Shown here piece by piece: positions 1-7,701 of a stretch of DNA of 64,000 nucleotides. Both the position numbers and the translations under genes were made by a program. This stretch comes from JBJXHC01 sp046160825 (GTDB lineage: Bacteria; Bacteroidota; Ignavibacteria; UBA10030; UBA6906), in NCBI GenBank assembly GCA_046160825.1, contig JBJXHC010000030.1:1-64000 (forward strand), in the 5' to 3' direction. Numbering within the stretch: the stretch's first letter is position 1; every line of letters starts with the position of its first letter. Under the pieces are notes generated by a model. It was not told where the DNA came from. It did not search any database and saw only the letters and a list, made by a program, of their open reading frames with translations.

Positions 1-322
1 CATCAGTCATCTTCTCATTGGGAATCATATCTTTGTATCCGCAACGCGTACATCGTCTCGGGTTGGCCTGATACTTTCCGTAGTAGACTTTAAAGTCATC
101 AAGCGTCTCTAGAGCCTCAATAAAAATCGATTGTCTTTTCCGTTTTTCTTCCGGGTACGATACTCTGCTTGTAAAGTACTTCGTGAAGACCAATTCCTGA
201 CCCGACTTAAGAACATTCCCAAGCAAGAGCTGTAAATTGAGCCAGTAATACCGCTGCCAGTTCGATGTTTTAAGTCCGAAGTAGAGATTAAATCCGTCGA
301 TATAGCCGATTACTCGTTCCAT
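1..322 (-). CDS. NYN-domain protein (partial, 3' end outside window)
   Basis: This is an open minus-strand frame starting at the ATG at 322-320 and running off the left edge, about 107 codons. It opens with MERVIGYIDGFNLYFGL, the first strand of a NYN (PIN-like) nuclease domain. The Asp in YIDGFN is the usual first metal-binding acid. Later a CTRCG motif, about residues 95-99, suggests a zinc-binding insert. NYN proteins of this type are thought to act as metal-dependent RNases. The gene is codirectional with the mod gene upstream but separated by about 400 bases. The domain call rests on the N-terminal motif, because the rest of the protein is outside the window. Confidence 0.7.
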   Translation of the reverse strand, partial: MERVIGYIDGFNLYFGLKTSNWQRYYWLNLQLLLGNVLKSGQELVFTKYFTSRVSYPEEKRKRQSIFIEALETLDDFKVYYGKYQANPRRCTRCGYKDMIPNEKMTD

Positions 323-419
323 TTTGGGGGTTGAAGGTCCATCAAATGGGCTTGAAACTCAAGAGAATTGTCTTGGAATTCACCGTACGCTACCGTACAT
401 TGTAGTGTAGTTTAACAGC

Positions 420-471
420 ACCGGTGTGAGTAACACCGGTCCGACGGCTCCGAGAGAAATCCCGGGGCCGT
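420..471 (-). terminator. Two adjacent hairpins, possible terminator for the minus strand
   Basis: The first hairpin pairs ACCGGTGT (420-427) with ACACCGGT (433-440) around the loop GAGTA. The second, 444-471, pairs ACGGC/GCCGT and CCG/CGG around one mismatch. They lie just downstream, on the minus strand, of the mod remnant, so they may be the original terminator of that transcription unit. No good U-tract follows on the minus strand, so the terminator role is inferred. Confidence 0.35.
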
Positions 472-480
472 TTCTGTTCT

Positions 481-587
481 ATATCGTCCTAAACTCCACT
501 CCCACGTCCCCGCCTGCGGTTGGGAAACACCTCCGGCGGGCAGGCTTCATCTGCAACACGGTATTCATTTTCAGCAGTCGCCCTGTT
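481..587 (-). pseudogene. Remnant of a second mod (type III methyltransferase) 3' end
   Basis: On the minus strand this reads ...MNTVLQMK, then a 12-residue insert, then DVGVEFRTI and a stop. The intact mod gene next door ends KTNTVLQMKDAGIEFRTI and a stop. The DNA matches too: compare ATCGTCCTAAACTC near 483 with ATCGTCCTGAATTC near 732, and TTCATCTGCA at both 546 and 759. Similarity fades near 587. It is therefore a paralogous C-terminal fragment, or a scar of a duplicated or replaced mod gene. It has no catalytic motif and no start, and is taken as non-functional. Confidence 0.75.
509..544. repeat. Palindromic element, copy A, inserted in frame in the mod remnant
   Basis: This 36-base insert separates the codons for MK and DVGVEFRTI in the mod remnant, which are adjacent in the intact gene. 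Its arms are CCCGCCTGC and GGCGGGCAGG with the loop GGTTGGGAAACACCTCC. It is a multiple of three, so the frame stays open and would add 12 residues (PARRRCFPTAGG). A second copy with the same arms but a different loop lies at 26689-26720. The behaviour resembles the coding-sequence palindromic elements known from Rickettsia; no relation to them is claimed. Confidence 0.65.
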
Positions 588-603
588 TGGTAGCACTCTA
601 TTG

Positions 604-716
604 CCACGACCTTCAGGTCGTGGAAATCAGCAACAACATAATGGACTTTAGTCCTCCAATGATTTGGCTAAGCCAAAGATAAGAGTTTGTCTTTCGTCCA
701 CGAGCTGAGCTCGTGG
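604..716. repeat. Cluster of four short palindromes (REP-like)
   Basis: Four perfect or near-perfect short palindromes follow each other. CCACGACCT pairs with AGGTCGTGG (604-623), GGACT with AGTCC (643-654), TTTGGCT with AGCCAAA (663-677), and CCACGAGCT with AGCTCGTGG (698-716). The first and last share the frame CCACGA-nn...nn-TCGTGG. Such clusters resemble REP/BIME elements moved by RAYT transposases, although no transposase is in the window. They sit between the stop of the intact mod gene and its decayed duplicate. Confidence 0.6.
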
Positions 717-727
717 CAATACTCGCA

Positions 728-2614
728 TCAGATCGTCCTGAATTCTATCCCCGCATCCTTCATCTGCAGTACAGTATTCGTCTTCAGCTGATCGTCACCT
801 GTAAACAGCCTGTCAAGACAGATCACCCTCTTGGGCTTGCGCCTGATAATCTCCTCAATTGCCTCTTGCGTAACCGACTCAAGCATGAGTATCAACTCTC
901 CCTCGGCGATGGAATACACCGGTACACCGCCGTCGAGCGTGAGGGTCTCCATTGGAGTGGTAAGCTCATACCCCGACTTCAGCAGTATCTCCCACGCCAT
1001 ATTATCAGCCTCGGAGCGGACGCGCACGGGATCAACGAACGCATTCATTTGTTTCTTCAGTTCTTCCTCAGTCTCAATCACATCCGTGCGCCAGACTTTG
1101 AAGTTGGAGGACTCAAGCGTGAGAACCTTGAAACCAAGGTCGAGCGGTCTACTTGCAAACAAATTGGGTTGATCATCAACTTCTGCTTTGATCTTTGCAA
1201 TTGCTTGCGCCATTCTCTCTTTGCATATATCTGCTATCGTTTCGTGGCCGGCTTTGTGTACTTCAGACTCCTCATCGGTTTTCTCTGGTAATTGTACAAG
1301 AATGAACTTTCGGTTGCCGCCATCCTCCTTGTTTAATTCCAAGACCGCTTGCGCGGTTGTACCGCTACCAGCAAAGAAATCAAGAACGATATCGCTTGTT
1401 GCTGAAGAAGAACTTATCTGTAGTATTCGTTTTAGAAGTCTACTGGGTTTCGGAGAATTGAATCCTCCTGAAGGCAGAAATGCCAACAGTTCTCTTGTCG
1501 CTTCCTGGGTGTGTCCTACGTCCGCATAGTTCCAAATTGAACGGGGAACAACATCACCGGCCTCTGTCAGAAAGTTTTTTAGGCGAGGCATTCTTGCCTT
1601 ACCGTCAACACCCCAATAAATCAAGTTCTCCTCAACATGTTTATCATACATCTCTCTCGAATATGCCCAAACAGCAGTCTCCCTAGGCCAAGTCTCTTCC
1701 TTCGTATTTGGATTTACAATGGGGTAATAAAGATTTGGTCTTTCAGACTTCGACTTGTTACACGTATACGTTGCCGAATTCCATTCGCCTCTAGAGTCAT
1801 TGTCGGGATTCTTATAGTACCCCTTTTGTCTTTCATTCATTGGTAACCGAATAGGGAACCAGGTTTCTTTTGACTTTGCGTATACCAATATGTAATCATG
1901 GTCGCTGCTAAACCATTGAGCATCATTTGATGGAGACACCTTGCGCTGCCAAGTAATGCTGACAACAAAATTTTCCTCCCCAAACACTTCATTCATTATC
2001 AAGCGCAGGTTATGCACCTCATTGTCATCAATCGACACAAATATCACCCCGTCATCGCGCAAGAGGTTCCGGGCGAGGAACAAGCGTGGGTACATCATCG
2101 AGAGCCAGTTGGAGTGAAACTGTCCGTTCTCTTTGCTATTCTTCCGGAAGAACCCTTCTTTCGTCAGGTAGCCCGCTTCGTCCTTGTCGCCGATCTTCTT
2201 CAGGTACTCTTCCTTTGTTTCGGAGAACTTGTCGGGATAGATGAAGCTGTCGTTTCCGGTGTTGTACGGCGGGTCAATGTAAATCATCTTCACCTTGCCG
2301 TAGTAGCTCTTCTGCAACACCTTCAACACTTCAAGGTTCTCTCCCTCGATAAAAATGTTCTGTGTCGTATCGAAATCAATTGATTGTTCGCGCTGCGGCT
2401 TCAGCGTTGCAGTGGTTGGTGTCTGTATGGCTTTGAATGCATCGGACTTGCCCGCCCAATTGAGCACATACCGCTCGTTGGTCAGAGCAATGTCGTCACC
2501 GAGCGTGCGGCGCAGTTTCTCCCAGTCTATTCCCTGTTCGGAAACAGCTTCCGGGAATGCTTCACGGAGCTTTTGCAGTTGCAACGCTCGCAGATCGAGA
2601 GATGAACCATCCAT
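728..2614 (-). CDS. Site-specific DNA adenine methyltransferase, type III Mod-like, solitary
   Basis: A 628-residue N6-adenine DNA methyltransferase of the beta class: the catalytic motif DPPYNTG (residues 114-120) precedes the SAM-binding motif FAGSGTT (414-420). This order, the length and the C-terminal ending are typical of type III restriction-modification Mod subunits, which both methylate and recognise the DNA target; the region between the motifs (about 200-380) should hold the recognition domain. A type III system needs a Res helicase-nuclease, normally encoded just downstream of mod. Here, downstream on the minus strand, there is only a mod remnant, palindromes and a partial NYN gene, so this looks like an orphan methyltransferase. 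The start chosen is the ATG at 2614; no clear promoter was recognised. Confidence 0.9.
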   Translation of the reverse strand: MDGSSLDLRALQLQKLREAFPEAVSEQGIDWEKLRRTLGDDIALTNERYVLNWAGKSDAFKAIQTPTTATLKPQREQSIDFDTTQNIFIEGENLEVLKVLQKSYYGKVKMIYIDPPYNTGNDSFIYPDKFSETKEEYLKKIGDKDEAGYLTKEGFFRKNSKENGQFHSNWLSMMYPRLFLARNLLRDDGVIFVSIDDNEVHNLRLIMNEVFGEENFVVSITWQRKVSPSNDAQWFSSDHDYILVYAKSKETWFPIRLPMNERQKGYYKNPDNDSRGEWNSATYTCNKSKSERPNLYYPIVNPNTKEETWPRETAVWAYSREMYDKHVEENLIYWGVDGKARMPRLKNFLTEAGDVVPRSIWNYADVGHTQEATRELLAFLPSGGFNSPKPSRLLKRILQISSSSATSDIVLDFFAGSGTTAQAVLELNKEDGGNRKFILVQLPEKTDEESEVHKAGHETIADICKERMAQAIAKIKAEVDDQPNLFASRPLDLGFKVLTLESSNFKVWRTDVIETEEELKKQMNAFVDPVRVRSEADNMAWEILLKSGYELTTPMETLTLDGGVPVYSIAEGELILMLESVTQEAIEEIIRRKPKRVICLDRLFTGDDQLKTNTVLQMKDAGIEFRTI

Positions 2615-2745
2615 AGTTCGGGCTCACTTAAGAAGTGAAAATCGCAGACAGAAGATAAAAGGAATCATAGAAAGGACTCCATCGAATTTACGATTTTTGA
2701 AGTCAAATGCCATACCTTGACTTCCTTCGATTCCCACCCGCCCCC

Positions 2746-2774
2746 TTGCCGCTTGTCCCCTCTATTGCTATCTT
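2746..2774 (+). promoter_or_regulatory. Probable sigma-70 promoter of the esterase gene
   Basis: TTGCCG (2746-2751), a 17-base spacer and TATCTT (2769-2774). Transcription would begin near 2781, only about 8 bases before the ATG at 2789. The box lies downstream of the longer possible start at 2717, which argues for the shorter protein and for a very short leader. Confidence 0.5.
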
Positions 2775-2788
2775 GTCAACACAAAAAA

Positions 2789-3451
2789 ATGAAAACAATT
2801 CAATCCAGTCTGCATCATCGGGTGATTCCACCGCGCAACTCTGCGCTTGAGAAGCATCCCACGATCATCATGCTGCATGGCCGCGGCGCGGACGAGGAAG
2901 ACCTCCCCGGCCTCGCCGACTACCTTGATGACCGGATGCTGGTGATCAGTCCGCGTGCACCCTACCCGTTCTCCTTTGGCGGCGGGTACATGTGGTACGA
3001 GTTCAACGGCGTCGGCTCGCCCGATCCGACGATGTTCCGGACGAGTCACGATAAGCTCCAAACCTTCGTCAGCGATTGTCTTGCGCAGTACCCCATCGAT
3101 CCGAAGCGCCTTTACTTGCTCGGCTTCAGCATGGGAACCGTGATGTCGCATGCGCTGGCGTTAACGCAGCCCGAGCTTTTCCGCGGCGTTATTGCAAACA
3201 GCGGCTATGTTGCGGAGGGAACAATGCTCACTTACCACTGGGATAAGCTCGGCCACATGGATGTTTTCGTTGCTCACGGCACCCAAGACCCTGTTATTCC
3301 GATTCAGTTCGGACGTCGAACCCATGAGTTATATGCCGGCTCGTTGGCTCGGCTAACGTACAATGAGTATCCCATCGGCCACCAGATCAGCCAGGAAGAG
3401 CTGGACGACATGGCGCGCTGGCTTTCACAGTCTCTCACTCAAACACCATAA
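2789..3451 (+). CDS. Alpha/beta-hydrolase, phospholipase/carboxylesterase family
   Basis: A 220-residue cytoplasmic serine hydrolase of the carboxylesterase/phospholipase family (YpfH/EstB-like). Visible features are the oxyanion-hole motif HGRGADEED (30-38), the nucleophile elbow GFSMG with Ser114, the acid Asp167 in GTQDPVIP and His198 in IGHQ. Substrates are expected to be short-chain or lysophospholipid esters; the exact one cannot be told. The longer frame from 2717 begins upstream of the likely promoter and adds a non-conserved 24-residue tail, so the ATG at 2789 was preferred. It lies only 9 bases upstream of the terC-like gene and probably shares its transcript. Confidence 0.88.
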   Translation: MKTIQSSLHHRVIPPRNSALEKHPTIIMLHGRGADEEDLPGLADYLDDRMLVISPRAPYPFSFGGGYMWYEFNGVGSPDPTMFRTSHDKLQTFVSDCLAQYPIDPKRLYLLGFSMGTVMSHALALTQPELFRGVIANSGYVAEGTMLTYHWDKLGHMDVFVAHGTQDPVIPIQFGRRTHELYAGSLARLTYNEYPIGHQISQEELDDMARWLSQSLTQTP

Positions 3452-3460
3452 CGGAAACTC

Positions 3461-4384
3461 ATGCCGGAAAACGAAACACTCATTTTTGTTCTCTTCAACT
3501 TCTTTATTATTGCGATGCTCGCGCTGGACCTCGGCATCTTCCACAAGAAGGCCCATGGGGTCGGCATGAAGGAGGCCGTCATCTGGAGTATTGTCTGGGT
3601 GGCAATGTCGTTGACCTTTTGTGCGGGATTGTTTATCGTCGCCGGCCCAACCACCGGGTTCGAATTCCTGACCGGCTACCTTATCGAGAAGGCGTTGTCC
3701 GTCGATAACATTTTTGTCTTTATTTTGATCTTCAGCTATTTCGGCGTGCCGCAGAAGTTCCAACACAAGATTTTGTTCTGGGGTGTACTGGGCGCGCTGA
3801 TTATGCGCTCAATCTTTATTCTCACCGGCGCGGCTCTTATCTCACGGTTCGAATGGATCCTCTATGTCTTCGGTGCCATCCTGATTATTAGCGGTTGGAA
3901 GATGATGATGCAGGGCGAAGCCGAAGTCCACCCGGAGAAGAACATCTTCATCCGGCTGGCGCGGAAGTTCTTCCCGGTCTTCTCGGGATGGGAAACATCG
4001 AAGTTCTTCGTACGGCGGGATGGAAAACTCTATATCACCAACATGTTTCTTGTGCTCATCACCATCGAAACGACCGACGTGGTCTTTGCTGTTGATTCGA
4101 TACCGGCGATTTTTGCTGTGACCAGGGATCCATTCATTGTCTATTCATCAAACGTCTTTGCCATTCTTGGTTTGCGGGCATTGTACTTTGTGCTCGCAGG
4201 GGTCATGAATTCATTCTATTATCTCAAGACGGGTTTATCCCTGATTCTCGTTTTTGTGGGTATCAAAATGATCATCGCGGAGTTCTATCACCTCCCCATA
4301 ATTCTCTCGCTCCTGACAATCTGTGCCATCCTCACGGTCTCGGTCGTCGCATCGATCATCCGGAACAAGCGTGCCGCGCCATGA
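3461..4384 (+). CDS. TerC family integral membrane protein
   Basis: A 307-residue polytopic inner-membrane protein of the TerC/Alx family. The N-terminal segment with ALDLGIF and the region EFLTGYLIEKALSVDNIFVFILIF, with its acidic residues inside membrane spans, are typical, as is the second acidic span VFAVDSIPAIFA. Seven to nine membrane helices are apparent. Members are linked to tellurite resistance, pH response and, more recently, manganese export; the family signature supports the class but not the exact ion. It overlaps the next gene by four bases (ATGA), indicating translational coupling. Confidence 0.92.
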   Translation: MPENETLIFVLFNFFIIAMLALDLGIFHKKAHGVGMKEAVIWSIVWVAMSLTFCAGLFIVAGPTTGFEFLTGYLIEKALSVDNIFVFILIFSYFGVPQKFQHKILFWGVLGALIMRSIFILTGAALISRFEWILYVFGAILIISGWKMMMQGEAEVHPEKNIFIRLARKFFPVFSGWETSKFFVRRDGKLYITNMFLVLITIETTDVVFAVDSIPAIFAVTRDPFIVYSSNVFAILGLRALYFVLAGVMNSFYYLKTGLSLILVFVGIKMIIAEFYHLPIILSLLTICAILTVSVVASIIRNKRAAP

Positions 4385-4620
4385 AGGGTTTCTTCAGAAT
4401 GATCGCCGCGTTGCTCAGTCGCCGCTACAGCGCGGTGCCGTGGCGGTCACTGATACTGTGTATTATCCTCGTGCTCTATGCCGTCAGTCCCATCGATCTC
4501 ATTCCCGACTACATTCCCTTCATTGGTGTCATTGACGATCTCACACTGCTGGGCTTCTTCATTCGTTCGGTCATGAAGGATGTGAAGAGGTTCAACGAGT
4601 GGGATGCACGAACAAAGTAA
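4381..4620 (+). CDS. DUF1232 (YkvA-like) small membrane protein
   Basis: A 79-residue protein with the DUF1232 signature: YAVSPIDLIPDYIPFIGVIDDL (about 35-56), in which the IDLIPD...DDL pattern is strictly typical. The middle is hydrophobic and may form a membrane hairpin. Function is unknown. Its ATG overlaps the stop of the TerC-like gene, so the two are co-translated. Confidence 0.88.
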   Translation: MKGFFRMIAALLSRRYSAVPWRSLILCIILVLYAVSPIDLIPDYIPFIGVIDDLTLLGFFIRSVMKDVKRFNEWDARTK

Positions 4621-4671
4621 CAATTGTCGGGCGCATGGTGCACGGCGAGAAACGTCAGACTCAAACCTTCC

Positions 4672-4700
4672 TTGATTCTCAAACCCATTTTGGTTACACT
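4672..4700 (+). promoter_or_regulatory. Probable promoter of the M48-plsC-gatC-kdsB run
   Basis: TTGATT (4672-4677), a 17-base spacer and TACACT (4695-4700), 42 bases before the ATG of the protease gene. It would serve the closely packed genes that follow. Confidence 0.45.
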
Positions 4701-4741
4701 ATGCAAACCACCGAGTACCAACCGTCGCAGTAAGTGGTATC

Positions 4742-5926
4742 ATGACATCTGAGAGCTTGTCCGCGCACACTGATCTTGCACAGGCACAGGTGTCAATAGT
4801 ACAAAATACCGGATCGCCCTTCCCGTCAGCTCCCGAAACCGCCAAACAGTACAGCCGCACAAAACTCCGTACAGGCATTGCTTCGTCTGTCTGTTCGTTC
4901 ATCGCTCTTATCGTGTTTGTGGCCTTCGGATGGTCGCGTGATGTCGCCTCGATCGCCCTCTCGATAAGCCCGAATGAGTACATGGCCGTCATTGTCTTCT
5001 CAGTACTAGCCGGACTTCTCGGCACGTGTGTGTCTCTGCCATTTGGGTTTTATTCCGGCTACATCATTGAACATCGCTACGGGCTTTCGAATCAAACGCT
5101 GGGCCGCTGGGCGTGGGAGCGTTTGAAAGGCTCGATCATCGCCGCTCCACTGATGATCGCGGTACTGCTCATCCTGTATTATTGTCTGAACACATACGAC
5201 AAAATGTGGTGGCTGCCGGTGAGTATTGCACTCACGTTTTTCTCCGTCATACTCGCCCGCTTCGCACCCATCGTGATCATGCCGCTGTTCTACAAATTCA
5301 CACCAATTTCCGATGGATCGTTGAAGGAGCGCATCCGGGCGCTCTGCGAGAAAGCCGGCGTCCGCGTTGAAGGAATCTTCTCGTTTAACATGAGTAAGAA
5401 CACCCGCAAAGCGAACGCGGCATTCACGGGCATCGGCAAATCGAAACGGATTATCCTCGGCGACACGCTCCTCAAGGAATTCACTGATGAGGAAATCGAA
5501 TCCGTGTTTGCCCATGAGCTTGGGCACTATACGCATAGACATATTGTCGTGGGAATGATCATTTCGGTCTTCTCGACGTTCGTCGGACTGTTCCTTGCAG
5601 CGCAATTGTACACAGCCTCGTTACCATGGTTTGGCTTTGCAGCAATCACGGAGATCGGTGCGTTGCCCTTGCTCGCCCTGTGGCTGTCGGTGTTCGGACT
5701 TGTTACAAGTCCGCTTGGCAACATGTTGTCACGATATCACGAACGGCAGGCGGATACGTACGCGGTGAAGGCCGCCGGTAGCTCACGGGCATTTGTTTCG
5801 GCGCTACAGAAGCTTGCAAAGACAAATCTGGCAGACCCGGCACCACACCCGCTCATCGAGTTTCTGTTCTACAGCCATCCCTCTATTGCAAAGCGGATCA
5901 AGATGGTTGAAGCGCTGGGGACATGA
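4742..5926 (+). CDS. M48 family zinc metallopeptidase (Ste24-like)
   Basis: A 394-residue membrane metalloprotease resembling CAAX prenyl protease 1/Ste24. It has the HELGH zinc motif at 258-262 and a third ligand Glu334 in ERQAD, and several hydrophobic segments (about 45-63, 80-105, 132-150, 155-182, 268-292, 298-322) consistent with an integral membrane enzyme. In bacteria, which lack CAAX farnesylation, such proteases are thought to act in membrane-protein quality control. The first 40 residues are polar and probably cytoplasmic. The stop overlaps the start of plsC (ATGA). Confidence 0.92.
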   Translation: MTSESLSAHTDLAQAQVSIVQNTGSPFPSAPETAKQYSRTKLRTGIASSVCSFIALIVFVAFGWSRDVASIALSISPNEYMAVIVFSVLAGLLGTCVSLPFGFYSGYIIEHRYGLSNQTLGRWAWERLKGSIIAAPLMIAVLLILYYCLNTYDKMWWLPVSIALTFFSVILARFAPIVIMPLFYKFTPISDGSLKERIRALCEKAGVRVEGIFSFNMSKNTRKANAAFTGIGKSKRIILGDTLLKEFTDEEIESVFAHELGHYTHRHIVVGMIISVFSTFVGLFLAAQLYTASLPWFGFAAITEIGALPLLALWLSVFGLVTSPLGNMLSRYHERQADTYAVKAAGSSRAFVSALQKLAKTNLADPAPHPLIEFLFYSHPSIAKRIKMVEALGT

Positions 5927-6636
5927 AGACTGTCCTCGGGCTTCTGCGATTTGTGGGATGCTGGGTGACGGCGATCGTCTTCGCCAGTCTTGAGTTGATA
6001 GTTATCGCATTGCGGCTTGGTGACAAAGTCTTTCATGCGTTTGCCCGCGGTTGGGCACACACCACACTCCGGCTCTCCGGCGTGAAGGTGCGTGTCAGAG
6101 GTTTGGAGAATGTTGATTTCACGAGAAACTATGTCTACGTATCGAACCATGCGAGCATGTTCGATATACCGGCAATCGTTTCTGCAATTCCTGATCAGAT
6201 ACGGATCATCTATAAGAAGGAATTGCATTGGATTCCGATCTTCGGCTGGGGATTGAAGTTCGGCAGCTACATTGCCATCGACCGGACCAGCGGTGCCGAC
6301 GCGATGAAGAGTCTGGAAGAAGCGGTGGAGAAAATCAGAAGCAGCGCATCGGTCCTTCTCTATGCCGAAGGAACACGAACGCAGGATGGGAAACTGCGGC
6401 CATTCAAGCGCGGGGCGTTCAATCTTGCGGTAAAGGCCGGCGTCCCCGTTGTACCGCTGACGGTAAACGGCTCATTTGGTATTTTGAGGAAGAGTTCGTT
6501 CGTCATCCGGTCGGGAACGGTGGATCTTATGTTGGGATCACCCATTGAGATTCATGGAAACGGCAAGGAAGAGGAAATGCGGGTGATGGCCCTTGTACAC
6601 GAGGCAATACAGAACAACTATGTGAATCAGCAGTAA
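5923..6636 (+). CDS. plsC: 1-acyl-sn-glycerol-3-phosphate acyltransferase
   Basis: A 237-residue lysophosphatidate acyltransferase that makes phosphatidic acid at the inner membrane. It carries the catalytic NHASMFD box (His76, Asp81) and the substrate-binding EGTRT (149-153), with an N-terminal hydrophobic segment (about 5-30). Length is normal for PlsC. It is coupled by a 4-base overlap to the upstream protease gene and lies 13 bases before gatC. Confidence 0.93.
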   Translation: MKTVLGLLRFVGCWVTAIVFASLELIVIALRLGDKVFHAFARGWAHTTLRLSGVKVRVRGLENVDFTRNYVYVSNHASMFDIPAIVSAIPDQIRIIYKKELHWIPIFGWGLKFGSYIAIDRTSGADAMKSLEEAVEKIRSSASVLLYAEGTRTQDGKLRPFKRGAFNLAVKAGVPVVPLTVNGSFGILRKSSFVIRSGTVDLMLGSPIEIHGNGKEEEMRVMALVHEAIQNNYVNQQ

Positions 6637-6649
6637 CCGAAGGAATACG

Positions 6650-6943
6650 ATGTCTGTCACCATAAAAGATGTTGAGCACATTGCGTCGCTTGCGAAGCTC
6701 TCGTTTAGTGAAGAGGAAAAGCAAAAGCTTACCACGGAATTGAATGCCATCCTTGAATACATGGAACAACTCAATCAACTTGATACCGACAACGTCGAAC
6801 CGCTGTCACACGTCATCGAGTTGAACAATGTATTTCGTGCAGATGAGCTGCGTCCCACCGTGCGTCGCGACGAGGCATTGAAGAATGCTCCGGCACATAC
6901 GGATGAATTGTTTAGAGTCCCCAAAGTGATCGGCGACCGATGA
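6650..6943 (+). CDS. gatC: Asp-tRNA(Asn)/Glu-tRNA(Gln) amidotransferase subunit C
   Basis: A 97-residue GatC, the small stabilising subunit of the GatCAB complex that amidates misacylated Glu-tRNA(Gln) and Asp-tRNA(Asn). It shows the family pattern: VEHIASLAKLSFSEEE near the N terminus, then LNAILEYMEQLNQLDT, then VEPLSHVIELNNVFRAD, and FRVPKVI at the end. gatA and gatB are not in this window. The stop overlaps kdsB by four bases. Confidence 0.95.
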   Translation: MSVTIKDVEHIASLAKLSFSEEEKQKLTTELNAILEYMEQLNQLDTDNVEPLSHVIELNNVFRADELRPTVRRDEALKNAPAHTDELFRVPKVIGDR

Positions 6944-7701
6944 GCAAACCACGCGTTGTTGCAGTGATTCCGGCCCGATATGGCTCACAGCGTCTTCCCG
7001 CCAAGCCGTTGGCCGACATTGCTGGCAAGCCGATGATCCAACATGTGTATGAGCGTGCGTGTGCAGCGGAGCTTGTTGATGCCACACTCGTGGCCACGGA
7101 CGATAAGCGCATTCTCGAAGTCGTCCGGGCATTCGGCGGACGGGCAGTGATTACACCGGAATCGATTCAAAGCGGCAGTGATCGCGTCGCTCTCGTCGCC
7201 CAGTCATTACCGGACGCCGATATAATTGTGAACGTGCAAGGAGACGAGCCGTTGCTGCCGCCTGCAATGATCGACGAAGCCATTCGCGTTGTGTTGGATG
7301 ATATGCGTGCAAAAGTCGGCACACTGGTCAGGAAGATTGAAGACGTATCTGATTTGAGCAACCCGAATGTCGTGAAAGTCGCACTGGATCGTGAAAATTT
7401 TTGCCTCTTCTTTTCACGTTCCCCCATTCCTTACGGCAGAGATGTTGACCAAAGCGCCTGGTTGCATCATCATACATATTTCAAGCATGTCGGGCTCTAT
7501 GCATTCCGACGCGAGTTTCTGCTGAAGTTTACAACGATGACACCGACGCCATTGGAACAGACGGAAAAGTTGGAGCAACTGAGAATCCTGGAAAGCGGCT
7601 ACAAGATTAAGGCCGCCATGACGCAACATGACTCTGTCCCCGTTGATACCGAGGCAGACCTGGCGCGCGTACGCTCACTTTTTGAAACGACTGCACCATG
7701 A
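6940..7701 (+). CDS. kdsB: 3-deoxy-manno-octulosonate cytidylyltransferase
   Basis: A 253-residue CMP-Kdo synthetase, which activates Kdo with CTP for addition to lipid A, a mark of a lipopolysaccharide-bearing Gram-negative cell. The N terminus has the nucleotide-binding signature IPARYGSQRLPAKPL, followed by GKPMIQHVYERA, the ATDD motif, the VNVQGDEP metal site and SRSPIPY. Length is typical. It is coupled to gatC and to the following DUF502 gene by 4-base overlaps. Confidence 0.96.
   Translation: MSKPRVVAVIPARYGSQRLPAKPLADIAGKPMIQHVYERACAAELVDATLVATDDKRILEVVRAFGGRAVITPESIQSGSDRVALVAQSLPDADIIVNVQGDEPLLPPAMIDEAIRVVLDDMRAKVGTLVRKIEDVSDLSNPNVVKVALDRENFCLFFSRSPIPYGRDVDQSAWLHHHTYFKHVGLYAFRREFLLKFTTMTPTPLEQTEKLEQLRILESGYKIKAAMTQHDSVPVDTEADLARVRSLFETTAP

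Larger units (their letters stand above)
323..727. other. Gene-poor gap with hairpins, palindromes and a mod-gene remnant
   Basis: This 405-base stretch holds no intact gene. Reading from left to right it has a hairpin at 420-440, a GC-rich hairpin at 444-471, a decayed copy of the mod 3' end at about 481-587 interrupted by a palindromic insert at 509-544, and a cluster of four short palindromes at 604-716. Each is listed separately. No clear promoter for the NYN gene was recognised here. Confidence 0.7.

Noticed and set aside
1..727. A Res restriction subunit for the mod gene
   Set aside because: No helicase or nuclease motifs of Res are found; only a NYN-domain start, which is a different fold.
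713..1291. 192-residue plus-strand open frame within the mod gene
   Set aside because: It lies wholly opposite a conserved methyltransferase coding region and has no family pattern.
2717..2788. N-terminal extension of the esterase from the ATG at 2717
   Set aside because: A promoter lies inside it at 2746-2774 and the family begins near the ATG at 2789.
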